Shown here one piece after another: positions 51,830-62,426 of a DNA stretch of 64,000 bases. Origin of the DNA: Bufo bufo (Eukaryota > Chordata > Amphibia > Anura > Bufonidae). The stretch covers positions 190,305,921-190,369,920 of the forward strand of contig NC_053393.1 in NCBI RefSeq assembly GCF_905171765.1. Direction: 5' to 3'. A program made the position numbers and the translations under genes. Within the stretch, counting starts at the first letter, position 1. Every line of letters starts with the position of its first letter. A model generated the notes under the pieces. The model did no database searches and was not told the DNA's origin. It saw nothing but the letters and a program-made list of their open reading frames with translations.

Positions 51830-54342
51830 GCATTTTGCCAGTAATACACGGCAAACTGGACTGTAAAATATCTCACTGCACTGCTGAAGGTCAAGTAGGC
51901 CCAAGTTTTTTTAATATTTTTACACAAAAGGCTTTTCAACAGATAAGTACAACTAAGAACAGCAAATATATTAGTATTTTTTCCAGTAATACACGGCAAA
52001 CTGGACTATAAAATATCTCACTGCACCGCTGAACGTCAATTAGGCACAATTTTTTTAAATATTTTTACACAAAAGGCTTTTCAACAGATAAGTACAACTA
52101 TGAACGGCGAATATATTAGTATTTTGCAAGTAATTCAAAGCAAACTGGACTGCAAAATATCTCACTGCACTGCTGAAGGTCAAGTAGGCCCAAGATTTTT
52201 TTTATATTTTTACACAAAAGACTTTTCAACAGATAAGTACAACTATGAACAGCAAATATATTTGTATTTCACCACTAATACATGGCAAACTGGGCTGTGA
52301 AACATTCCACTGCACCGCTAAATGGCAATTAAGCCCTAATTCTTTTATATTTTTACACAATAGGCTTTTCAACAGATAAGTACAACTATGAACGGCGAAT
52401 ATATTTGTATTTTGCCAGTAATACACGGCAAACTGGACTGTAAAATATCTCACTGCACTGCTGAAGGTCAAGTAGGCCCAAGTTTTTTTTATATTTTTAC
52501 ACAAAAGGCTTTTCAACAGATAAGTACAACTATGAACAGCAAATATATTTGTATTTCACCACTAATACATGGCAAACTGGGTTGTAAAAGATCTCACTCG
52601 ACCACTGAATGGCAATTAGGTCCTAATTTTTTATATTTTTACACGAAAGGATTTTCAACAGATAACTATGAATGGCAAATGTATTTGTATTTCGCCACTA
52701 ATACTTGGCAAAGAGGGCTGTAAAATATCTCACTGCACCGCTGAACGTCAATTAGGCCCAAGTTTTTTTTAAATATTTTTACACAAACGGCTTTTCAAAT
52801 GATAAGTACAACTATGAACAGCAAATATATTAGTATTTCGTCAGTAATACATGGCAAACTGGGCTGTATAACATCTCACTGCACTGCTGAACTGCAATTA
52901 GGCCCATTTTTTTTTCTATTTTTACACAATAGGCTTTTCAACAGATAAGTACAACTATGAACGGCGAATATATTTGTATTTTGCCAGTAATACAAAGCAA
53001 ACTGGACTGTAAAATATCTCACTGCACTGCTGAAGGTCAAGTAGGCCCAAGTTTTTTTAGTTTTTTTTTTACACAAAAGGCTTTTCAACAGATAAGTACA
53101 ACTATGAACAGCAAATATATTTGCATTTTTTCCAGTAATACACGCCAAACTAGACTGTAAAATATCTCACTGCACCGCTGGACGTAAATTTTTACCCAAT
53201 TATTTTTTATATTTTTACACAAAAAGCTTTTCAACAGATAAGTACAACTACGAACAGCAAACATATTTGTATTTCACCACTAATTAATGGCAAACTGCGC
53301 TGTAAAATATCTCACAGCACCGCTTAATGGCAATTAGGCCCTAATTTTTAATATTTTTACACAATAGGCTTTTCAACAGATAAGTACTACTATGAACGGC
53401 GAATATATTTGTATTTTGCCAGTAATACAAAGCAAACTGGACTGTAAAATATCTCACTGCACTGCTGAAGGTCAAGTAGGCCCAAGTTTTTTGTTTTTTT
53501 TTTACACAAAAAGCTTTTTAACAGATAAGTACAACTATGAATAGCAAATATATATGTATTTCACCACTAATACATGGCAAACTGGGCTGTAAAAGATCTC
53601 ACTCGACCGCTGAATGGCAATTAGGTCCTATTTTTTTATATTTTTACACAAAAGGCTTTTCAACAGATAACTATGAATGGCAAATGTATTTGTATTTTGC
53701 CACTAATACATGGCAAAGTGGGCTGTAAAATATCTCACTGCACTGCTGAAGGTCAAGTAGGCCCAAGTTTTATTTATATTTTTATACAAAAGGCTTTTCA
53801 ACAGATAAGTGCAACTATGAACAGCAAATATATTAGTATTTTTTCCAGTAATACACCGCAAACTGGACTGTAAAATATCTCACTGCACCGCTGAATGTCA
53901 ATTAGGCCCAAGTTTTTTTTATATTTTTACACAAAAGGCTTTTCAACAGATAAGTACAACTATGAACAGCAAACATATTTGTATTTCACCACTAATACAT
54001 GGCAAACAGGGCTGTAAAATATCTCACTCGACCGCTGAATGGCAATTAGGCCCTCATTTTTTATATTTTTACACAAAAGGCTTTTCAACAGATGCACCAC
54101 TGAGCGGCAAAAATATTTTACCTTTTTCCACTAATACACGCAAAAAAGGGTTTTAAAACAGATAACAGCACCGCTAGGCGGCAAAGATTATTTTCCTTTT
54201 TCCACTAATACACTCAAACAAGGTTTTTAAAATAGATAACTGCACGGCTAGGCGTTAAAGATATTTTTCCTTTTTACACTAATACACGCAAATACGGCCT
54301 TAAAACAGATAAATGCACCGCTTAGCGGCAAATATACTGTAT

Positions 54343-55040
54343 TTTCCTGCATATAAGACTACTTTTTAACCCATGAAAATCTTCTGAAAAGTCGGGTGTC
54401 GTCTTATACACCGGGTGTCTTCTTATATGCCGTATACAGCGTGCTGAAACTTACTTCCTAGCCGGACTGGAGGCTAGCTAAGCCATCGTGCGCTGCATCC
54501 CAGCCAGCCGCTCCTGAAGCAGCTTCCTCTCTCTGCTCTCAGTGGTTTTCTCATGCCGGCAGTATCACATTGCGTACTACCGCTCAGATCATCTTGAAGA
54601 CAGGGAGGGCTGGGCAGGCAGAGAGAGCTGACCCACCCAATCCAAGCAGGCTTTGTATGCAGTGTGCACAGAAAATACTGATACATCGCTTGCCATGATT
54701 GGCTGGTTGTTGTATACTGGGTTGGAATGGTGATTCTGAGGGAAGGCAGGGGGAAGCAGGAGCATCTGCACTTCTGCCAGATCTCTAATGAAGTTTGGTG
54801 TGCATCTTATCTGTGGTGAAAAAACAGAGTATATCTTGGGAGCAGATAAATGTGGTGGTGAATACAGTACAGCACCAGTATCTGTACCAATTCATACAGT
54901 TACAGCACCAGTATCTGTACCGTTTTATACAGTACAGCACCAGTACATACAGTACAGTATACAAATGGCTAACAGTGAAGACCCCATCATGGCTCTACCA
55001 GCAAGAAGAAATAAATATGAAGCCAGTTTCAAACTTAAAG
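54343..55040. repeat. Dispersed repeat (cgtataagacgacttttt type) with pogo-like frame start
   Basis: It opens tattttcctgcatataagac and repeats gtgtcgtcttatacaccggg/gtgtcttcttatatgccg. A ~36-bp tandem (acagcaccagtatctgtacc) occurs at 54858-54955. A short frame at 54965 reads MANSEDPIMALPARRNKYEA then SFKLKV, resembling the helix-turn-helix start of pogo/Brinker-type transposases. It stops after KV. Confidence 0.45.
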
Positions 55041-55043
55041 TTT

Positions 55044-55310
55044 GAAACTGTGACCGGCCGGGTGCTCCTCCTACTTGAAAGTGAAAGGTCTGTGCGGCGC
55101 ATTGCTTATAGCACAGACCTTTCACTTACCAGTAGGAGGAGCGCCCGGCCGGTCACAGGCGTCGCAGGTAAGTATAATGCTTGTAAAATTGCTAAGTAAC
55201 CATGGCAGCCAGGACTGCAGTAGCGTCCTGGTTGCCATGGTTGCCATGGTTACCGATCGTAGTCCCAGCGAATAAACTGGGACTCCGATCGGAACTCTTC
55301 GCTGCCACCA
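55044..55310. repeat. Two adjacent hairpin modules
   Basis: Module 1 (55048-55156): tgaccggccgggtgctcctcc pairs with ggaggagcgcccggccggtca, and gtgaaaggtctgtgc with gcacagacctttcac. Module 2 (55197-55290): aaccatggcagccaggac pairs with gtcctggttgccatggtt, and gatcgtagtcccag with ctgggactccgatc. Confidence 0.8.
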
Positions 55311-55315
55311 ATGAT

Positions 55316-55670
55316 GGGGGGGTTTAATTAGGAGGGGGGGAGAGGGGAGGCTGCACTGGCCACCAATTAATTAAATACTGGGGAGGGAGGGAGGGGGGCC
55401 GCACTGGCCACCAATGAATTCAATACAGGGGAGGGAGGGGAGGTCGCACTGGCCACCAATAAATTAAATACAGGGGAGGGAGGGAGGGGGGCCACACTGG
55501 CCACCAATGAATTAAATACAGGGGAGGGAGGGAGGCGGGCCGCACTGGCCACCAATGAATGTAATACAGGGAAGGGAGGGGGGCCGCACTGGCCACCAAT
55601 GAATGTAATACAGGGGAGGGAGGGGGCCGCACTGGCCACCAATGAATTTAAAACTAGGGAGGGAGGGGGG
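55316..55670. repeat. Minisatellite, ~42-bp unit, G-rich
   Basis: About eight units of ccaccaatgaattaaatac plus aggggagggaggggggccgcactgg. The G-runs could form quadruplexes. It occupies the same place relative to the neighbouring palindrome as the unrelated minisatellite at 6236-6530. Confidence 0.88.
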
Positions 55671-55675
55671 TCTGC

Positions 55676-55815
55676 CCCCTCCTGCCTGGCAGCACCTGAT
55701 CTCTTACAGGGGGCTATGATACGCACAATTAACTCCTCAGGTGCGGCACCTGAGGAGTTAATTGTGCTGATCACAGCCCCTGTAAGAGATCGGGTGCAGC
55801 CAGGCAGCAGGGGTC
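55676..55815. repeat. Palindrome, second copy of the 6554-6700 module
   Basis: ctgcctggcagcacctgatc at left pairs with its inverse ending at about 55810; the centre is near 55744. Only small differences from the first copy. Confidence 0.85.
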
Positions 55816-55836
55816 AGTCATGTACACAGTTCGTAG

Positions 55837-55935
55837 TATATTCTAACTTGAAGCGTCCCCATCACTATCGGAACGCCTCTGTGTTAGAATATACTGTCGG
55901 ATCTGAGTTTTCACGAAGTGAAAACTCAGATCTGA
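55837..55935. repeat. Partial copy of the 6722-6893 inverted module
   Basis: attctaacttgaagcgtccc through gtcggatctgagttttcacg, then a short inverse (gtgaaaactcagatctga) giving a 36-bp hairpin at 55900-55935. Confidence 0.75.
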
Positions 55936-55943
55936 AAAAGCTT

Positions 55944-56221
55944 TTATACAGACGGATCTGCGGATCCGTGTTTTTATACAGACGGATCTGCGGATCCGTG
56001 TTTTTTCACGGACCCATTGACTTGAATGGGTCCGTGAACCGTTGTCCGTCAAACAAATAGGACCGTTCATATTTTTTGAACGGACAGGAAACACGGCTCA
56101 CGGACACGGATGAACAACGGTGCATTTTCCGAGTTTTCAACAGACCCATTGAAAGTCATGGAAAATCACGGAAAACGGAACAACGGACACGGATGCACAC
56201 AACGGTCATGTGCATGAGGCC
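55944..56221. mobile_element. Harbinger-like MITE, right part
   Basis: Ends GTGCATGAGGCC then TTA at 56222, as in the 47324 element. A 29-bp direct duplication (ttttatacagacggatctgc...) lies at 55944-56001. The left terminus is missing. Confidence 0.6.
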
Positions 56222-56339
56222 TTACTGTGTAAGATGCTGACAGTTCAATTCAGTACAATACATAATGTCTTGTACTGAATTGAAACAGGGATCAAACCCT
56301 GAAAAGGTGAAGTCCCACAGTGGGACAAATATAAAAAGT
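56222..56339. other. Short inverted pair and spacer
   Basis: ttcaattcagtacaatacat pairs loosely with atgtcttgtactgaattgaa (56246-56285). Confidence 0.5.
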
Positions 56340-57560
56340 AAAAATAAAAAAGTGAAAAAAAGTGTTTTTTTAAAATAAAATAATAAAGTTTCAAGTAAAA
56401 AGAAAAGCCCCCTCACCATAAAATAGTTTTAAAAAAAGTAAATAAATAAAAAACAGACATATTAGGTATTGTCGCGTCCATAACAACGTGCTCTATAAAA
56501 ATGTCACATAATCTACCACCTCAGGTGAACACCGTAAAAGAAATAAAATAAAAACTGAGCAACAAATGCAATTTTTTTTGTCTCCTTACATCACAAAAAG
56601 TGTAATTCCAAGCGATCAAAAAGACATATGCACCCTAAAAATAGTACCAATCAAACCGTCATCTCGTCCCGCAAAAAATGAGACTCTACCTAAGACAATT
56701 GCCAAAAAGATATAAAAAATATGACTATCAGAAAATGGAGACACTAAAACATGATTTAAAAATGCTTTTATATTGTAAAATCAATTTTTAAAAAAGTAGA
56801 CATATTAGGTATCTCCATCTCCGTAATGACCTGCTCTATAAAATATTAATTGACTTACCCCCTAAGGTGAACACCATAAAAAATAAAAACTCTGCCAAAA
56901 CAACCAATTTTTCTGGTCAATTTGCCACATAAAGTGTAATATTGAGTGATCAAAAAAATCATATCTACATAAAAATTGTACCAATAGAACCGTCACCTCT
57001 TTCTGCCAAAAAATGAGCACCTACTTAAAACATTCCCCCCCCCAAAAAAAAAAAATATGGCTTTCAGAAAATGGAGACACTAAAACATGATTTTTTTTTG
57101 CTTATATAATGTAAAATTTAAAGAAATTGAAAAAAATTTGACTTATTAAGTATCTCCATATCCGCAATGGCCTGCTCTTTAAAAATATTATATTACTTAC
57201 CCCCTAAGGAGAACATCATAAAAAAAATAAAAAACTCTGCCAAAACAACCAATTTTTTGGTTACTTTGCCACATAAAGTGTAATATTGAGTGATAAAAAA
57301 ATTATATGTACCCAAAAGTGGTATCTATTAGAAAGTCAACTCTTTCCGCAAAAATGAGCCCCTACTCAAGAAGATTGGCAGAAAAAAAAAATATATAGCT
57401 TTCAGAAAATGGTGACAAAAAAGTCATGATGTATAAAAATGAAAAAAATAAAATAAAATAAAAATAGACATATTAGGTATTGCTAAGTCTATAATGACCT
57501 GCTCTATAAAGATATCACATGATCTACCCCCTCAGGTGAAATCTGTTAAAAAAAACAACA
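56340..57560. repeat. Tandem repeat, ~337-bp unit, about 3.5 copies
   Basis: gacatattaggta or a variant recurs at 56456, 56799, about 57137 and 57467 (343, 338 and 330 bp apart). Each unit also has gacctgctctataaa, caaaacaaccaatttt, cataaagtgtaat and aaaatggagacactaaaac phrases. Diverged (perhaps 75-85% by eye). Confidence 0.85.
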
Positions 57561-57910
57561 ACTATATTTTCACAAAATCTTGCAAATTGTAGAGCTCCCG
57601 CTATATACTATACTTAGAAAATGTCCATCAATCCCCATATTCTACACCTTTTGATTGATTTTTTTTCTGATTTCAAATTAATTTCTAATACCTGTGTTTC
57701 TAGTGACCTTATGTATATCTCTTCTGCTTTGAAACACTGTATATTATATTTATCCATTCAATTAACCCCTTTTCTCCATTTATCAATTGTGTCAATTGCG
57801 CCACAAAATAATATTTTTGAAAATCTGGTAATAATATCATTCATCCCTTAAATCCTAAATATATTCTCATATAAATGACATTGATTGTTTAAAAAATAAA
57901 AATAAACTAA
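57561..57910. other. No feature recognised
   Basis: AT-rich, only short frames without recognisable content. Confidence 0.4.
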
Positions 57911-58140
57911 AGGCTACTTTCATACTTGCACTAAAGCAATCCGACAGGCTGTTCTGGCAGAGGAACAGCCTGCTAGAGTTCCGTGGATCTGGCATAGCCA
58001 GATTCGAGTGTTTACCATCAGAGTCCATTGGCCAAATCCTAGCATTTATGCTGAGTAGTGGCCGATTCCCCACCAGTTCCCATTATAGTCTAGAGGGTCC
58101 AGTGGGAACATGGCACTATACAGCTGTGCCACAAGTAGAG
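57911..58140. mobile_element. Harbinger-like MITE, left part
   Basis: Starts AGGCTACTTTCATACTTGCA, matching the terminus of 2194-2692. No matching right end follows, so it is truncated. End coordinate approximate. Confidence 0.5.
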
Positions 58141-59660
58141 AACTGGACAACATGCTGTTTCTCTGCTGGATTGATTTATGTTATGTAAAACTAACATATA
58201 TTTTCTCCATATCTTACTTTTCTCTATTGTCTTTTGGATAAATATAATGTTTCTATTTTCTTGTATTATATAAGTACCCAAAAATGTTATACATTTACTG
58301 TTGAACTTGGTACCTGAGAGAGGATATCCACAATCTCTCCCTGTTGTTTTATTAGCATTATCACATATTGTGCCACTTCATTTCTATATATGCATATTTT
58401 CAATTCCACTCCATTCATTTTTATCATTTTAGGGTCTACTTGCAAATTAAATCATCTGTAACAACACTATTTCTGTTTCTTAATTCCCTATATTAGATTC
58501 CTACCTATCCCTTCTTTCACTAATCTTCTGTGATAGGGGTTTATTTGCAGGGCAAACAGCAGGTGGGAGGGAAATGCACATATAGTCATATCCCACTTTA
58601 TTTGGTAGATTGGCAACAACTAGTGTGCTGATGGATTGGGATGTAACTGCCAGATCAGACAACATAGGATTTATGGCATTCAGTGTGGGATTGGTATTGT
58701 TAACAAAGATTTAATAAATACATTCTGAGTTAACCCTGGATTTGCCACCAGCCAAAAACCTGTGTCAACTTTTTTTGTTGTTTAAGTATTATGTTAGAAT
58801 CCCCATAATATAATGCTTCTTCACAATAGTCAGACCCTAACCTTCTTTTATGAAATTATAATCATGAGTTTAGCATTTTCTATAAGCATTCATTGTAAAA
58901 ATAAATTGAATATACATTCCTAGAATGCTTATGCCATAGCAAGAAGCCCACTTTCCTTTCAAACTAGTGATGCAGCACTAAGACTGGGTGATTAGTGTTC
59001 ATTGATTGAGGCATTAATAGGACAAAAAGGCAAATTGTTTTAGCCAGTAATGTTCTACACAGATCATTGCTGGCTGTAGGCACAACCAGACAGGTTGCCC
59101 CTACTGATATATTTTCTGACCGGGTTTCCTCTTGTCGGCAGTTATTAAACTACATTCCAAAACACCAAAATTGTATATATCCCCCCCCATCTTTGGCTAA
59201 GTATTTTTTTTATAAAATGTAGGAATATTTCATACTGTTCCAGCACTGATGATACAGACCTGCACTCCCCTTCTCACCTACAATGATTTTCAAGAGTTGA
59301 GCTTCTGGATAGACAGCTCTACAGAGACCTGACAGGAGCGGGATGTAGAGAGCACAGAAGACACTGAAAGCAGGAAAGAAAAAGTGCACAGAATTCTCAA
59401 GTCCTCTGCTCCTCCAGCTTTTTAATATTCTCAGGCCCCCCCCCCCCTTGCTTTCTACTTTAATTTGCCACCTCTAGCAGCTCTACTTCTTCAGGGTGCC
59501 TGTCCTGACCAGACATTTTCAGAAAAGCAGAAATGCATAAGTAATGTGTGTATAATGGGTGTTATACACTGTATATACTGTATATAATTACTGTATATGA
59601 TTACTGTATGTCTAAATGTGTTAACTATGTATACATGTGTATACATATGTAACATAAGAA
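58141..59660. other. No feature recognised
   Basis: Mostly unique-looking AT-rich DNA with small C-runs (59180-59188, 59437-59448). No gene. Confidence 0.4.
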
Positions 59661-59666
59661 AAAAAC

Positions 59667-59919
59667 TTTGTGGTCCAGCTCCAAATGATCAAGGTATTAA
59701 TCTTTATTCAAGCGGTTTAAAAATATTCCATACAGGTACACTTGTGTTACGCGTTTCAGACCGTATTCAATGAAGGTCCTTCCTCATGTCATGAGGAAGG
59801 ACCTTCATTGAATACGGTCTGAAACGCGTAACACAAGTGTACCTGTATGGAATATTTTTAAACCGCTTGAATAAAGATTAATACCTTGATCATTTGGAGC
59901 TGGACCACAAAGTTTTTTC
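59667..59919. repeat. Palindrome with hammerhead half-motifs
   Basis: Arms of about 122-130 bp meet at 59789 (tcctcatg t catgagga). Each arm has ATGAGGA, then AGGACC...GGTCT, then GAAACGCGTA, i.e. a hammerhead core with C3 changed to A. It lacks the helix I partner because the centre of the palindrome falls there. One A-run length difference is seen between arms. Confidence 0.8.
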
Positions 59920-59998
59920 TCAAGTTTCACTTATAGCACATCCAGACGCTATGTCCTGGCTCAAGACAAGGATATACAGATGAGAGTTGCCTTTTGTT

Positions 59999-60350
59999 TG
60001 GTTCACATATGTAACATAGTAACATAATTTATAAGGCTGAAAAAAGACATCTGTCCATCCAGTTCTGCCAGTTATCATGCAAGTTGATCCAGAGGAAGGC
60101 AAAAAAAAACTGTGAGGTAGAAGCCACTTTTCCTCACTTTAGGGGAAAAACATTTATTTCGACTCCAATCAGGCAATCAGAGTAACTCCTTGGATCAACG
60201 ACCCATCTCTAGTAACTATAACATGTAATATTATTACACTTAAGAAATACATTGAGGCCCCTTTTGAACTTTTTTAGTGAATTCACCATCACCACCTCTT
60301 CAGGCAGAAAGTTCCATAGTCTCACTGCTTTTACCATGTAAAGTGTATAC
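59999..60350 (-). repeat. CR1/L2-like LINE, 3-prime end
   Basis: On the minus strand, VRLWNFLPEEVV then SLKKFKRGLNVFLK (60330-60240) is the usual last segment of LINE reverse transcriptases of the CR1/L2/Rex groups. It is followed by a UTR ending at a gttactatgttac tail near 60008. Severely 5-prime truncated. Confidence 0.65.
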
Positions 60351-60465
60351 GTGTGAAATGAATGTATGTATTGTATAAACCTGTGTAATATCTGTAAATG
60401 TGAGTATTGTGCATACACATGTTTAAAGTGTTGACATTTGTAAAGTTACTGTAGTATGAATATAT

Positions 60466-60497
60466 GTATGTAATATATATATATATATATATATAAT
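60466..60497. repeat. (TA)n microsatellite
   Basis: Run of TA dinucleotides between TGTA-rich simple sequence (60340-60560). Confidence 0.85.
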
Positions 60498-60569
60498 GTT
60501 TATGCTAATGTGTATACATTTGTATAATCTGTTTATTTCTGTAATGTGTATGTCTAATGTTTAGATGCA

Positions 60570-60830
60570 TATATATTTTTTTTTATTTAAACAATTTTTA
60601 TTGATTTTTAGTTTGTAAATCAAAGAGTAAAGGATACATTACAGTTTAAGGAGCATCTGTTATATCCTGACGCAGCAGGAGGTGTTACGTGAGCAATTAG
60701 TACAATAGTTATACAAAGGAAATGAACCAAATTCCAATTTAAATGAATAATAATAAAACAGTAAATCAGTAGGTCAATATCAATAAGAGTGGCATACATC
60801 ACATAAGGTCAAGAGCGATTTAGATGCATA
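60570..60830 (-). repeat. Possible 3-prime end of a non-LTR element (T-run start)
   Basis: A T-rich run and ttttattgatttttagtttg at the left edge look like the complement of an A-tailed element. No coding part. Confidence 0.35.
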
Positions 60831-60839
60831 TTTTATTAG

Positions 60840-61490
60840 TGAAGATGCATGTGTCTATTAGTGAATTGGGATTTGATCCGAAGTTTAGAAAAAATTTGAT
60901 TCGCAATGAATCCAAATTCCCTCGTGCTTCATAGTAATGAATAGTTGTTTTTTTTTCTAAAATGGTGGCTACACGTGTTACAAAGTGAAAGTAAGAAGCT
61001 ACGGAATGAGAGATCACCCATAATACTATGCAGCCAGTCAGAAGCTAGCCAGCCCCATGATGTCACAGCCCTTTGAAAACCTCATCCCGCGTGGTCTCTG
61101 CCATTTCACTGTGGGCTGAGCATAGGGAGAGACATGACAAGCGCTAGGGACAATGTTGTTAAAAGCTTTTAATTGTGAAATACTGGATAGGAAGACAGCA
61201 GGGACAGTGTATGGAGATCATAGGGATAATTTTTACACACTGTAAAGAGAGAATAGGGAGAGCATAGGAGACTGCAGGGACAGTGCAGGGACTATAATCT
61301 GAAGCTGAAGGGATCCATTGGAGACAACACAGTTTGCATAGTTCTACACATACAAGATGCTGCTGATTCTCCCAGCACTCAGGGCAGCTCTTGTATCCAC
61401 TCCCTTAGCAGAGCAGGGGGAGGGGCAGAGATTGTTTTTATTGCATGTAAACAAGGGCCAGAAGAGAACCAGGGAAATGAGGAAATATAT
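60840..61490. other. No gene recognised; probably TE-derived
   Basis: Phrases such as ggatttgatccgaagttt and gattcgcaatgaatccaaat resemble termini of hAT-like repeats. Repeated agggacagtg(c/t) words at 61200-61290 are loosely tandem. Confidence 0.35.
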
Positions 61491-61491
61491 A

Positions 61492-62424
61492 CAGTACAGA
61501 CCAAAAGTTTGGAAACACCTTCTCATTCAAAGAGTTTTCTTTATTTTCATGACTATGAAAATTGTAGATTTACACTGAAGGCATCAAAACTATGAATTGA
61601 CACATGTGGAATTATATACATAACAAACTAGTGTGAAACAACTGAAAATATGTAATATTCTAGGTTCTTCAAAGTAGCCACCTTTTGCTTTGATTACTGC
61701 TTTGCACACTCTTGGCATTCTCTTGATGAGCTTCAAGAGGTAGTCCCCTAAAATGGTTTTCACTTCACAGGTGTGCCCTGTCAGATTTAATAAGTGGGAT
61801 TTCTTGCCTTATAAATGGGGTTGGGACCATCAGTTGCGTTGAGGAGAAGTCAGGTGGATACACAGCTGATAGTCCTACTGAATAGACTGTTAGAATTTGT
61901 ATTATGGCAAGAAAAAAGCAGCCAAGTAAAGAAAAACGAGTGGCCATCATTACTTTAAGAAATGAAGGTCAGTCAGCCGAAAAATTGGGAAAACTTTAAA
62001 GTAAGGGCTATTTGACCATGAAGGAGAGTGATGGGGTGCTGCGCCAGATGACCTGGCCTCCACAGTCACCGGACCTGAACCCAATCGAGATGGTTTGGGG
62101 TGAGCTGGACCGCAGAGTGAAGGCAAAAGGGCCAACAAGTGCTAAGCATCTCTGGGAACTCCTTCAAGACTGTTGGAAGACCATATCAGGGGACTACCTC
62201 TTGAAGCTCATCAAGAGAATGCCAAGAGTGTGCAAAGCAGTAATCAAAGCAAAAGGTGGCTACTTTGAAGAACCTAGAATATGACATATTTTCAGTTGTT
62301 TCACACTTGTTTGTTATGTATATAATTCCACATGTGTTAATTCATAGTTTTGATGCCTCATAGTCATGAAAATAAAGAAAACTCTTTGAATGAGAAGGTG
62401 TGTCCAAACTTTTGGTCTGTACTG
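61492..62424 (+). mobile_element. Internally deleted Tc1-like element, 933 bp
   Basis: The ends match 9787-10523, with TA at 61490-61491 and 62425-62426. It retains the transposase start (MARKKQPSKEKRVAIITLRN at 61903) and, after the deletion, the last ~90 codons. It cannot make a transposase but may be mobilised in trans. Confidence 0.92.
62018..62284 (+). pseudogene. Tc1 transposase C-terminal fragment
   Basis: KESDGVLRQMTWPPQSPDLN, then PIEMVWGELDRRVK with the catalytic Glu, ending KAKGGYFEEPRI. Both catalytic aspartates were removed by the internal deletion. Confidence 0.85.
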
Positions 62425-62426
62425 TA

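Larger units (their letters stand above)
50740..54340. repeat. Satellite array, ~143-bp dimer of ~72-bp monomers
   Basis: From 51534 to 54102 about 18 units average 143 bp. Starts of gcaaatatatttg or variants occur at 51534, 51678, 51813, 51957, 52101, 52248, 52390, 52534, 52671, 52816, 52959 and so on. Each is two diverged halves: gcaaatatattt...aatatctcactgcaccgctga and aattaggcccaa...acaactatgaacggc. From 54085 to 54340 the array continues as single ~75-bp units. A block at 51109-51478 is inverted. All open frames here are repeat artefacts. Confidence 0.9.

Noticed and set aside
51267..53873. Many similar 60-110-codon frames (CKISHCTAE-type)
   Set aside because: Each is the same satellite unit translated; no start context or conservation beyond the DNA repeat.
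50740..54340. CRISPR-like array of direct repeats
   Set aside because: Units are contiguous ~143-bp satellite dimers without unique spacers, in a eukaryotic repeat context.
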